Below are positions 27,401 to 34,862 of a stretch of DNA of 64,000 bases, in pieces. Each line of letters starts with the position of its first letter. Positions within the stretch are counted from its first letter, which is position 1. Origin of the DNA: Actomonas sp051209155 (GTDB taxonomy: Bacteria > Verrucomicrobiota > Verrucomicrobiia > Opitutales > Opitutaceae); NCBI GenBank assembly GCA_051209155.1, contig JBPJGB010000001.1; one strand, 5' to 3'. A program made the position numbers and the translations under genes. The notes under the pieces are model-generated. The model did not search any database. It was given only the letters and a program-made list of their open reading frames with translations, and was not told the DNA's origin.

Positions 27401-30400
27401 CGGACAACCCGACCTTCAGCGGCACCCTCACCGGCCTCGCCTCGTTCCACACCGCGGGCGACATCGTCGGGCTGGGCTACACGACCACGGCGGTCGTCGA
27501 CTCCGGCGTCGGCACCTACGCGATCACACCGACGGTAGGCTCCAACCCCAACTACGCCATCACGACGACGCCCGGCACGCTCACGGTCAACCCCGCGCCG
27601 CTCACCATCACCGCCCAGGACGCCAGCAAGGTCTTTGCCGACCTCAATCCGACCTTTTCAGCCAGCGTCGACGGGCTCGTGCTCGATCAGTCGTTGGCCG
27701 ATGTCGGCACGCTGGCCGTGACCACGCCGGCTCTCCAGTTGTCCGACGTTGGCACCTATTCGATCACTCCGGCCTGGGCGACCACCACGGGTCTGGCGGG
27801 CAACTATACGGTCACCTTTGTGCCGGCGACCTTCACCGTGACACCGCGCCCGGTGAGCATCCTGGTGGGCGACCGGTCCCGCAGCTACGGCGACGCCAAT
27901 CCCACGTTTTCCTACACCTTGTCCGGCACCAACCCGACCGGCCACACCAACCTCAGCCTGCTCGACACCACCGGCCTGAGCCTCAGCACCACGGCGACCA
28001 CCGGCTCGGCGGCCGGCACTTACAGCATCACCGCGGGCGGCATCACGGATGCCAACTACTCGGTGACCTACGTGCCCGGCACCCTCACGGTCAATCCGGC
28101 GACGCTCACTATCACGGTGGCCGATGCCGCCCGCCTTTACGGCGCGGCCAACCCGACCTTCACCGCCACCAACTCCGGTCTCAAACTTTCGGATACGCTC
28201 ACCGACGCCCTCGGCGAGCTGAGCCTGACCACCACCGCGACCGTCACCAGCAACGCCGGCACCTACGCCATCAACGGCGCGGGCTCGGCGCTCAGCGCCA
28301 ACTACCAGGTGAGCTTCGTGCCGGGCACGCTGACGGTAAACCGCGCCCCGCTCTTCATCGCGCCGGAACTCTCTTCGCGCCGCTACGGCGACGCCAACCC
28401 GGTCTTCACGCTCAGTGCCACCGGACTCGTCAACGGCGACACCACCGCTGTCATCCAAGGGCTGACGTTTTCCGCTCCCGGTATTGCGGCCGATGTCGGC
28501 AGCCACGCCGTGTCGATCCTCTCCGCCTCCGCGCTCAACTACGACCTCACCTTCGGCACGGGCACGCTCAACATCCTCGCCCGCCCGCTCACCATCACGG
28601 CCGACACGCTGCGGCGCGAATATGGCGAAGCGAATCCGACGCTGACCGCCACCTTCGACGGCCTCGCCTCCTTTGACACGGCGGCGGACATCACCGGGCT
28701 CAACCTTTCCACGGTCGCGACAGCGTCCTCCAACGTGATCGAGGGCGGCTACGGGATTCAGGTGAGCTCCGATGCCAACGCCAACTACGCCATCACCTAC
28801 GTGCCGGGCCGGCTCATCGTCGACCCCGCGCCGTTGCTGCTCGAGTTGGGCAACGTTTCCCGTGAATACGGAGAGGCCAACCCCATGCCGTCGGCCTCCA
28901 TCGCGACCGGCTTCAAATTGGGTGACACCTTTGAGACGATCGGTCTGCAGATCGTGACCGACGCGACGCGCACCAGCGATGTGGGCAACTACCTCTACGA
29001 CGCCACCGCCAGCAGCCCCAACTACGACATCACGGTCAGCGGCGGCACGCTCAAGGTCACCCCGGCGCCCATCGCCGTGCAGGTGGACCAGACCAGCCGC
29101 CTTTACGGGGACCAGTTGGTCGGCACGCCCGACTTCACGGTCGACGGTCTGAAGTTCGCCGCCGACCGCGAGGGGCTCATCCAGATCGATGATCCTTCCG
29201 ACATCCGCAGCGACGTCGGCACGTATGCCTTCGCTGGCACGCTGCTCGATCCCAACTACACGCTCACCGATTTTACCGGCACGCTCCTGGTGCTGCCGCG
29301 CCCGCTCACGGTGGCCGCTCAGGCGACGCGTTTCTTTGGTGATGACAATCCTGCGGGCTCCGCCTTCACGCTGACCGGCAACTTCGCCAATGGCGATGTC
29401 GCCAGCGATATCCTCGGTTTTGCCACGACGACGGACCTCGCCCGGGGGCGGGATGTCGGCACCTACGATATCTCCGCGGCGTCGACCTTCACGCTGCGTT
29501 CCAACAACTACACCCTCGCGGAGACCTCGGCCGCGCTCACCGTCGCGCCGCGTCCGCTCAACATCGAGATCGCACCGGTCGAGCGCTACTACGGCGAAGG
29601 CAACCCGGCGTTCTCGCTCGTCGGCGACACCAACCTGCCGACCGATCTCAACGCGCTCGACGACGTGGTGCGGTTCAACGCGCCGGACCGCACGACGGCG
29701 CCGGGCAACTACACGATCGAGGCCGAGATCATTAATCCCAACTACACGATCGGCACGCTCGGTTTCGGCAATCTCGCCATTCTCAAGCGCCCGCTCACGA
29801 TCACCGTCGGCAACGTGGCCCGCTACTACGGCGACGCCAACCCGAACTTCACCGCCACCTTCGGCGGCATGGGCCTGCCCGACTTCGTCGATCCCGCCAG
29901 CGTGCTGGACCTGCGCACCACGGTGCCGACCGATGTCTTCAGTGATGCCGGCCACTACCTCATCTCCATGTTGTGGTCGTCGTTCGCCAGCGACCTCTAC
30001 GCGCTGGAAGCCTTCACGCCCGGCGTGCTGTCGATCTTCCCGCGGCCGGTCACACTCACGGTGAGCGACGCCGAGCTGGCGGTCTCGCCCGGCACCGATC
30101 CTTCGTCGGTCATCGATTTCAGCGAGGTCAATTTCACGGTCACGGGCACCAACTTCGCCAACGGCGAAACCGCCGCCGAACAGTTCCCCAACCTCGACTA
30201 CGTCGTGAGCGACGATCCCGCGCCGGCCCAGGTGGGCGTGCCGGTGGATCTCAACAACTACGTCGTGCCCGATCTGCGCGCGTTTGTGGGCGGTGTGGCC
30301 GGATCGTCCGACCCGGGCACCGGTCGGAGTATCGGCCGCGATGAAGGGGATGGCAGCACCAGCGAGCAGGTCGGGTTCATCCCGGTCGTCATCGGCGGTG

Positions 30401-31956
30401 AGACGACCGAGGTGACGGTGAACGAGATCGAGATCGGCGCGTCCGATCCCGGCACGATCGCGATCGGCGACGAGGTGGTGTTCATTCCGGTGACCAGCAT
30501 CGGCACCGACGAGACCCGGGTCACGCGCTCCATCGGCGTGGGCGGTGGTCACCTCGGCACCAATCGCAACTACGTGGTGACCGCCGTCACCAACGGGGTG
30601 ATCACCGTGCGCAACCGCACGGCGGTGGAGGAGACGATCAGGCAGGCGCAGGACGCCGTGGCGTCCGACGCGAGCGTGGAGGTGCGTTCGATCTCCGACT
30701 ACGCCAACGACATCGGTCTGCTCTTTGGCGATCAGCCGGAGATGACCTTCGACATGATCCTGGATCACCTCACCGCCACCTTCGGTGAGGACCGTGAAGA
30801 AGGCAGCCTCTACTACGCGATCTTCGGCGACGAAGACGTGAGCCCGCCGTTTGACGCTGCCCGCATCCGCACGTGGATGGCCGATCTCGCCACCAACCCC
30901 GAGAAGCGGGCCGCCCTCGGTGGTGCCATGACGGGTTATCTGGCCAAGGTGCAGGCCCTGCCGGTGAATGAACGCACCGGCGCGCAGAACCTGCTCGCGC
31001 AAGCGGTCGCGCAGAAATTTGCCGAGGAGCGCGACAAGACCGGCAATCTGCTGATCTCGCGCCTCGAGGCCTTCCGGCGCAACAACGTCGCCGGCGGACT
31101 TTATTACAGTCTGCTCGATGAGGTGGAGACCATCAAAACGCGTCTCGCCAGCGCAGCGCAGGGTTTCCTCGATTTCGAAGGCAGCTCGCTCAGCGAGACC
31201 GAGACGACCTTGCTCAACGACATCCTCGCGCGGGCAGGTGATTCGCGGGAGACCGCCGACACCCTGGCGCTCCTCGATCAGTGGATCGCTGCGCGCGAGG
31301 GCAGCGACCGTGCCTTCATCGACGACCAGATCGCCGGCTTCCGGGAAGAGTTGCTGCAGCTGCAGACCCAGCGCGAGGACTTGCGTGAAGTCCTGGAGGA
31401 CCCTTCGGCCGAAAGCAGCGCCGTCTACGCGGGTGGTCTTCAGAGCCTGTTTGGCACCAACGTGCCCTACCTCGATATCCTGGGCGAAGCCCGGCTCGAC
31501 GCACTCGATGCCAAACTCGCCAACTACGATGTGCTGAGCGGTGCGATTGGCGGAGCGACTGGGGGCGCCGTGGCAGCCGGTGGCGTTGCGGCAGTCGCCA
31601 ACACTCAGGCGGCCGTGAATATCGCCAAATCGATCTTCCCCTATGTGCGCACGGCCTCCGCCGGCGCGGGCCGTCTCGCTTACGGGCCAATGGTTCTGGC
31701 GGCGTTCATCATGGGTTCCACGGAGCGCGCCTTTCAGGTCTTCCAGGAGGACGAGCAGCGCATCATCTTCGAGAACCTGGTGAGCGACGTGGGGCAGCCG
31801 CGTGAGTTTGGCGACATCGATTTTTCGCCGCTCCCGGACATCTCCGCCGAAGACTACGATCCGGCCCCGGGCGACATGCAGGCGATGATCGAGAAGCAGT
31901 TCCTGATGGATGCGATGACCAGCATGCTGGTCGGTCCGATCGGAGGGGAGGGCTGA
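24412..31956 (+). CDS. TpsA exoprotein: filamentous-haemagglutinin-type TPS domain with about 14 MBG repeats
   Basis: 2,514 residues from the ATG at 24412; an in-frame ATG at 24337 would place the start across the palindrome. A long basic N-terminus and hydrophobic signal segment lead into the TPS secretion domain (about 60-200) with VYLINPNGVVVGKDASINA, the hallmark NPNG motif. Beta-helix sequence typical of haemagglutinin-like proteins follows (GKRILNYHGLADLTAAAG). From about residue 738 to 1909 there are about 14 recognisable MBG repeats of roughly 75 residues (pattern R-x-YG-x-x-NP-x-F), plus one degenerate copy. The last 600 residues are largely helical, not recognised, and include a Gly/Ala-rich hydrophobic stretch (about 2376-2430). 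It is secreted by the TpsB encoded one base downstream and is probably a large surface adhesin. Confidence 0.9.
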   Translation: MSQPNADCPITLSPATVRGAGSVARIPCRCSLRRSPLSLFRQVLMICALAPVAVLPPHALALPEGAQVVAGDVSFANGAGALDIHQSGAAAIVNWADFSIAAGEVVNITQDSAQAALLNRVLGANPSELLGQLNASGRVYLINPNGVVVGKDASINAMEFVASALDVADQDFLDGGDLRFAGESTAGVLNLGKVTAQNGDVFLIAYSVRNAGEIEAAQGVAGLAAGREVVLNPEGDQRLLVKATLPSATAAVGIENDGVIAAAQAELQAAGGNLYELAINQTGVIRATGVEHRDGRVLLTADGGELRHAGTIAARNADGSGGEVLIGGDFRGQNAAVANAARTTVTAGASIDVSAAADSAADAGRAIVWADQQTDFAGTIDGRAGSQGGDGAFAEVSGKRILNYHGLADLTAAAGSTGMLWLDPDEAIISTATDDQANGVFNTAVLAANLATANVTIDTSTGYGNGATQFGDITVNDPVTWTSGSTLTLKSGDSINVNADLTGGTGSGVSFELGVGGDFVLSKGELSVASAATVTADTVTIRQNSDAAPAGAGNLPPPGDESRVTGSVAFDGILKTTTLDLALNAGGVGGGVTIANAANAIGTITTSDATPAGIAGAVHIADGSGDLTINGQIKVTSANRDLRITTAGDLTLASGTVLKTFDTDIVVGSTGGAFINQAGSGAFAHTDEGRTLVYANNPTDSSLGGLAFNPVYNKTLAANAPGTISQTGDRILYSLAPTLTLTANDLSRLYGAANPSLTFSVSGLVGGDTAAQAFSGAPVLSTTATASDNVGSAAISIAAGTVVASDYDYQIAFAPGTLTINPAPLTIRADDKSRSFGTENPTLTATFTGLVNGDTTADITGLSLSTTATASSPDGTYAIVASGASNANYDINFVNGQLTIGASTVTIRADDFTRYFGDANPTFTGTVSAPTGFDLGLITGLSYSSTATPTSGIGTYAIVPTVDTLDGVSFNLINGTLTVDPRLLTIVAADASRLYGADNPTFSGTLTGLASFHTAGDIVGLGYTTTAVVDSGVGTYAITPTVGSNPNYAITTTPGTLTVNPAPLTITAQDASKVFADLNPTFSASVDGLVLDQSLADVGTLAVTTPALQLSDVGTYSITPAWATTTGLAGNYTVTFVPATFTVTPRPVSILVGDRSRSYGDANPTFSYTLSGTNPTGHTNLSLLDTTGLSLSTTATTGSAAGTYSITAGGITDANYSVTYVPGTLTVNPATLTITVADAARLYGAANPTFTATNSGLKLSDTLTDALGELSLTTTATVTSNAGTYAINGAGSALSANYQVSFVPGTLTVNRAPLFIAPELSSRRYGDANPVFTLSATGLVNGDTTAVIQGLTFSAPGIAADVGSHAVSILSASALNYDLTFGTGTLNILARPLTITADTLRREYGEANPTLTATFDGLASFDTAADITGLNLSTVATASSNVIEGGYGIQVSSDANANYAITYVPGRLIVDPAPLLLELGNVSREYGEANPMPSASIATGFKLGDTFETIGLQIVTDATRTSDVGNYLYDATASSPNYDITVSGGTLKVTPAPIAVQVDQTSRLYGDQLVGTPDFTVDGLKFAADREGLIQIDDPSDIRSDVGTYAFAGTLLDPNYTLTDFTGTLLVLPRPLTVAAQATRFFGDDNPAGSAFTLTGNFANGDVASDILGFATTTDLARGRDVGTYDISAASTFTLRSNNYTLAETSAALTVAPRPLNIEIAPVERYYGEGNPAFSLVGDTNLPTDLNALDDVVRFNAPDRTTAPGNYTIEAEIINPNYTIGTLGFGNLAILKRPLTITVGNVARYYGDANPNFTATFGGMGLPDFVDPASVLDLRTTVPTDVFSDAGHYLISMLWSSFASDLYALEAFTPGVLSIFPRPVTLTVSDAELAVSPGTDPSSVIDFSEVNFTVTGTNFANGETAAEQFPNLDYVVSDDPAPAQVGVPVDLNNYVVPDLRAFVGGVAGSSDPGTGRSIGRDEGDGSTSEQVGFIPVVIGGETTEVTVNEIEIGASDPGTIAIGDEVVFIPVTSIGTDETRVTRSIGVGGGHLGTNRNYVVTAVTNGVITVRNRTAVEETIRQAQDAVASDASVEVRSISDYANDIGLLFGDQPEMTFDMILDHLTATFGEDREEGSLYYAIFGDEDVSPPFDAARIRTWMADLATNPEKRAALGGAMTGYLAKVQALPVNERTGAQNLLAQAVAQKFAEERDKTGNLLISRLEAFRRNNVAGGLYYSLLDEVETIKTRLASAAQGFLDFEGSSLSETETTLLNDILARAGDSRETADTLALLDQWIAAREGSDRAFIDDQIAGFREELLQLQTQREDLREVLEDPSAESSAVYAGGLQSLFGTNVPYLDILGEARLDALDAKLANYDVLSGAIGGATGGAVAAGGVAAVANTQAAVNIAKSIFPYVRTASAGAGRLAYGPMVLAAFIMGSTERAFQVFQEDEQRIIFENLVSDVGQPREFGDIDFSPLPDISAEDYDPAPGDMQAMIEKQFLMDAMTSMLVGPIGGEG
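26625..30140 (+). repeat. Tandem MBG-domain coding repeats within tpsA
   Basis: About 14 diverged units of roughly 225 bases encode the pattern SRxYGxANPTFTxTxxGL ... YxITYVPGTLTVxPxPLTI. The repeat is at protein level; the DNA copies are diverged, so this is an old domain array rather than a recent tandem duplication. Confidence 0.8.
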
Positions 31957-31957
31957 G

Positions 31958-33730
31958 ATGATTCCTGCACCACCCGTCCACCCTGTTCCTTTTCACCTGT
32001 CCCGTTTCGCCACGATGTCTGCTGCCTGCCTTTGCCCTCTGTTTTTCATCCTCGCACTGTCCGGCGGATTGATCGCCGGTCGTGCCCAGACCACGGATAC
32101 GGAGATTCCGCCGGAGATGCGGGTGTCGGCCCGTCCGTCTGAAACCGTCATCCTGCCCGCGCTGCGTGGCGTGCGGCTGGTGGCGGATCCCGCGCAGGTC
32201 GGAGTCGACGACCCCGGCGGCGACGTCGGAATCCAACTGGATGGCGTGACCCTGTTGAGCGAAGCCGACCTGTCCGGCGTGGCCGAGGCGGTGCTCGGGC
32301 AGCCGGCTTCCCGGGAATCGATGGAACGCCTGCGCGTCATCGTGAGGGGCATGCTGACGCTGCAGGGGCATCCGTTCTCGGTGGTCTACGCGCCGCCGCA
32401 GGATGTGACCGACGGGGTGGTGAGCTACGTGGTGATGGAGAGCTCGCTCGGGCAGGTGCGGGTGGAGGGCAACCGCCACTTTCCGGAGGCGAGTTACCTG
32501 AGTCGCCTGGATCTTCCTCCCGGCGCGGGGGTCGATGCGGCGGCGCTGCGCGCGGGCGTGGATCGGCTGAATCGCAACAGCTTCCGCAACGTCGCCACCC
32601 GCGTGGAAGCGGGCGCGGAGCCCGGCACGACCGACGTGATCATTCAGGTGCAGGACCGCTTCCCTTGGCGGGTCTTTGGCGGTTACAACAACACCGGCAC
32701 GCAGACCACGACGGAGGATCGGCTCTCCGCCGGGGTGACCTGGGGCAACGTGCTGGGGCTCGGTTACGTCGGCACCCTGCAATGGAGCAGTGATCTGGAG
32801 GCTGAGCACTCGCGATCGCTTTCCGGCAACCTCACCGCCGATCTGCCGGGCAATCGCAGTCTCACGGTATTCGGGTCCTACTCGGAAATCGAGAGCGTGC
32901 CCAACGGCGGCTTTTCACAGGAAGGTTTGAGTTGGCAGGCGGGGATCACGCTGGACCAACCGCTACCGGATCTCGGTTCCCGCTACACCCACGGCCTGCA
33001 GTTCGGCGCCGATTTCAAAGTGAGCGACAACAACCTCGAGTTCGCGCTGCCGCCCTTTGTCATCCCGATCTCCGATAACCTCACCCACGTCTCCCAGGTG
33101 CGCGCCGAGTATCGGGGCACGCTCAGCGATGACTGGGGGGCGACCTCCTGGGGGCTCAAACTCACCGCTTCGCCGGGCGGCCTGACGGACCGCAACCGCG
33201 ACGCGGCCTTTGACGGTTCCCGGGCCGGAGCCACGGCGCGCTACGCCTACGCCAGCGTCGATGTGTTTCGGGAGACCTCGCTCGCGGCGTTCCTCCCCGG
33301 GGCGAGCTGGACGATGCGAGGGGAGTTTCAGGTCGCGACCAACAACCTCCTCGGCAGCGAACAATACTCCGCCGGCGGCAGTGGATCGGTGCGCGGTTAC
33401 GAGCAAGGCGAAGTGGTGGGGGACAACGGCCTGTTCTTCAGCCAGGAACTGCGCCTGCCCACGTTGCATCCGGCGCGCGTGCTGCTGAAAGCCGACCTGC
33501 GCGATGCGCTGACCCCGTATCTGTTTCACGACTACGCCCGGGTGTGGAACGTCGATCGCCTGCCGGGTGAGCGTGCCTTCAACCTGCACAGCGTCGGAGT
33601 GGGGCTGACCTACCAGTTCACCGGGCACGCCAATCTGCGGGCGGCCTACGGCTGGCAGTTGCGGGACAGTGGCAGCAGCGACACGGGCGACAACACCCGC
33701 CTCCACCTCGCGGCCAACGTGAGTTTTTAG
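31958..33730 (+). CDS. TpsB outer-membrane transporter (ShlB/FhaC/HecB family)
   Basis: 590 residues. A signal peptide is visible (LCPLFFILALSGGLIAGRAQ). A POTRA_2-like domain (about 70-160) has IQLDGVTLLSEADLSG and MLTLQGHPFSVVYAPPQDV. A second POTRA (about 165-230) has LGQVRVEGNRHFPE. The ShlB-type barrel (about 235-590) begins WRVFGGYNNTGTQTTTEDR and includes the conserved GSVRGYEQGEVVGDNG, equivalent to the VRGY loop-6 motif. It ends in Phe. The protein recognises the TPS domain of the neighbouring TpsA and moves it across the outer membrane. The start codon lies one base after the tpsA stop, so the two are one transcription unit. Confidence 0.93.
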   Translation: MIPAPPVHPVPFHLSRFATMSAACLCPLFFILALSGGLIAGRAQTTDTEIPPEMRVSARPSETVILPALRGVRLVADPAQVGVDDPGGDVGIQLDGVTLLSEADLSGVAEAVLGQPASRESMERLRVIVRGMLTLQGHPFSVVYAPPQDVTDGVVSYVVMESSLGQVRVEGNRHFPEASYLSRLDLPPGAGVDAAALRAGVDRLNRNSFRNVATRVEAGAEPGTTDVIIQVQDRFPWRVFGGYNNTGTQTTTEDRLSAGVTWGNVLGLGYVGTLQWSSDLEAEHSRSLSGNLTADLPGNRSLTVFGSYSEIESVPNGGFSQEGLSWQAGITLDQPLPDLGSRYTHGLQFGADFKVSDNNLEFALPPFVIPISDNLTHVSQVRAEYRGTLSDDWGATSWGLKLTASPGGLTDRNRDAAFDGSRAGATARYAYASVDVFRETSLAAFLPGASWTMRGEFQVATNNLLGSEQYSAGGSGSVRGYEQGEVVGDNGLFFSQELRLPTLHPARVLLKADLRDALTPYLFHDYARVWNVDRLPGERAFNLHSVGVGLTYQFTGHANLRAAYGWQLRDSGSSDTGDNTRLHLAANVSF

Positions 33731-33735
33731 CGGGC

Positions 33736-33766
33736 AAAAAAGAGCCGCGTCGGTTGGGACGCGGCT
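33736..33766 (-). terminator. Rho-independent terminator after small-protein gene C
   Basis: The stem AGCCGCGTC (33743-33751) pairs with GACGCGGCT (33758-33766) with a six-base loop, followed on the minus strand by C and TTTTTT. It lies between tpsB and the convergent small-protein gene. Confidence 0.8.
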
Positions 33767-33798
33767 GCTTAGGGGAGGGGGTTGGCCGGACACATGGC

Positions 33799-33993
33799 TT
33801 ACGCGGCGAGCGGGTGGCGTTCGGCGCGGCGCGTTTTGGCGTAGCCGCAGGTGGTCTTGCCGTAGTCGCCGAGGGCGATGGAGGACAAGGCAATGCCGGT
33901 GGCGGCGGTGGCGGTCACAGCGGCACTGACGCCGAGTGCGAGGGCGGCGGGTGCCACCATGGCAGCAATGAGGAGGTAGGCGGTGGTTTTCAT
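33799..33993 (-). CDS. Small hydrophobic protein C of the 'DYG...HPLAA' family
   Basis: 64 residues from the ATG at 33993 (MKTTAYLLIAAM). An Ala-rich hydrophobic N-terminal half leads to GIALSSIALGDYG, then KTTCGYAK and the C-terminal RAERHPLAA. The GIALSSIALGDYGKTTC block is identical in the neighbouring paralogue (34218-34418), which suggests a tandem duplication. The gene at 17007-17213 is a more distant copy. It has its own upstream CTGCAAC-N16-GGGTAAT element about 46 bases before the ATG and a strong terminator after the stop. No database family is recognised. The single Cys is shared with the tandem copy but not with the distant one. Export or membrane insertion is likely; function unknown. 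Confidence 0.78.
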   Translation of the reverse strand: MKTTAYLLIAAMVAPAALALGVSAAVTATAATGIALSSIALGDYGKTTCGYAKTRRAERHPLAA

Positions 33994-34039
33994 TTTCGAT
34001 GTGGTAGAGGTGGTGGGTTTCAAGTGGTTCACGTGTTGG

Positions 34040-34069
34040 ATTACCCCGGAAGTTGGGGGGGAGTTGCAG
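34040..34069 (-). promoter_or_regulatory. Conserved CTGCAAC-N16-GGGTAAT element upstream of small-protein gene C
   Basis: Read on the minus strand, CTGCAAC (34069-34063) and GGGTAAT (34046-34040) are exactly 16 bases apart, after an A/T-rich stretch. The second block ends 46 bases before the ATG at 33993, as expected for a promoter with a short leader. Confidence 0.6.
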
Positions 34070-34153
34070 AATTCGCCGGAAAATTTGGCGCGACGGTTTC
34101 TGGACAGGGATGAACGGCCAGACGGCGCGGATAATCGAGGCGGGAGGGGCATA

Positions 34154-34183
34154 AAAAACCCGCGTCGGGTCGGACGCGGGTTG
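34154..34183 (-). terminator. Rho-independent terminator after small-protein gene B
   Basis: The stem AACCCGCGTC (34158-34167) pairs with GACGCGGGTT (34174-34183) and is followed on the minus strand by a T run. It separates tandem genes B and C, so each is an independent unit. Confidence 0.8.
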
Positions 34184-34217
34184 CTCAAGTGGCGTAGGGA
34201 ATTTTCTGATACATACC

Positions 34218-34418
34218 TTACGCGGCGAGGGGATGGCGTTCGGCGCGCTTGGTGGCAACGCGATCGTAGGAGCAGGTCGTCTTGCCGTAGTCGCCGAGGG
34301 CGATGGAGGACAGCGCGATGCCGGTGGCGGCGGTGGAAACCAGCGCGGCGCTGGCGCCAAACGCGAGGGCGGCGGGAGCCGCGAGGGCGGTGATGAGGAG
34401 GAAGGCGGTGGCTTTCAT
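34218..34418 (-). CDS. Small hydrophobic protein B of the 'DYG...HPLAA' family
   Basis: 66 residues from the ATG at 34418 (MKATAFLLITAL); a GTG at 34454 would add 12 residues, but the MK start aligns with the paralogues. It has an Ala-rich hydrophobic N-terminal half, then ATGIALSSIALGDYG, KTTCSYDR and the terminal KRAERHPLAA. It is closest to protein C next door and shares SYDR with protein A. The gene has an upstream CTGCAAC-N16-GGGTGAT element and its own terminator, so the locus looks like two duplicated monocistronic units. The shared ends suggest one functional class, but nothing identifies it as toxin, pheromone or structural peptide. Confidence 0.78.
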   Translation of the reverse strand: MKATAFLLITALAAPAALAFGASAALVSTAATGIALSSIALGDYGKTTCSYDRVATKRAERHPLAA

Positions 34419-34460
34419 GAGGGAGGAGAGTTTGGAGGTCTGGTTGATGTTCACGCCTCT

Positions 34461-34490
34461 ATCACCCGGGAGCTCCGCGGAAGGTTGCAG
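34461..34490 (-). promoter_or_regulatory. Conserved CTGCAAC-N16-GGGTGAT element upstream of small-protein gene B
   Basis: Read on the minus strand, CTGCAAC (34490-34484) and GGGTGAT (34467-34461) are exactly 16 bases apart, after an A/T-rich tract. The second block ends 42 bases before the preferred ATG at 34418, close to the spacing for gene C. Confidence 0.6.
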
Positions 34491-34562
34491 AAATCGAAAT
34501 AGATTTTTCCACGCCGGCGCCGCGCCACGCGCTCACGTGGGCGGCCACCTCGGGGGGGGCTT

Positions 34563-34859
34563 TCAGTGCGAATGGAGCGTCACCAGGGTCGCGCCCCAGC
34601 TGCCGGAGGTTTCGTTGCCGAGGCGGTAGCTGGCAACGAGGTCGGGGCGGCGGTCGAGCAGGGTGTGCACGGTGGTGCGCAGGGTGCCGGTGCCTTTGCC
34701 GTGAATGATGCGCACCTCACGCAGGCCCTTGGCTTGGGCCGCTTCCAAATAGGCGGGGATCAAGGCCCCGAGGTCGGCGGGGCGAAAGGTGTGCAAATCG
34801 AGTTCACCGGTGATGGGGAGCTCGACGGGTTCGTCTTCGCTACCGGTGGGGGCGGACAT
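34563..34859 (-). CDS. Small stand-alone Smr domain protein
   Basis: 98 residues covering one Smr domain: ELDLHTFRPADLG corresponds to the LDLHG motif, and VRIIHGKGTGTLR is the conserved HGxGxGxLR loop. It closes with a GSWGATLVTL strand. Smr domains bind or cut branched DNA or RNA, as in MutS2 tails and ribosome-collision nucleases; a stand-alone domain of this size may be a nuclease, but the activity is not certain. The start ATG at 34859 lies 3 bases after the stop of the TatA gene, so the two are probably co-transcribed. Confidence 0.9.
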   Translation of the reverse strand: MSAPTGSEDEPVELPITGELDLHTFRPADLGALIPAYLEAAQAKGLREVRIIHGKGTGTLRTTVHTLLDRRPDLVASYRLGNETSGSWGATLVTLHSH

Positions 34860-34862
34860 TGC

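Noticed and set aside
26625..30140. Possible CRISPR-like or tandem DNA repeats
   Set aside because: The periodicity of about 225 bases comes from diverged MBG protein domains in one open frame; there are no identical short repeats with unique spacers.
27658..31002. A very long open frame antisense to tpsA (more than 1,100 codons)
   Set aside because: It mirrors the MBG repeats and has shadow-frame composition (Arg/Gly/Asp/Val-rich, no domain or signal). The plus-strand frame carries the TPS and MBG motifs and continues into the tpsB operon.
24412..34418. A contact-dependent inhibition (toxin-immunity) system made of TpsA, TpsB and the small proteins
   Set aside because: No toxin motif is visible in the TpsA tail, no immunity gene lies between tpsA and tpsB, and the small genes are on the opposite strand with their own promoters and a distant third copy.
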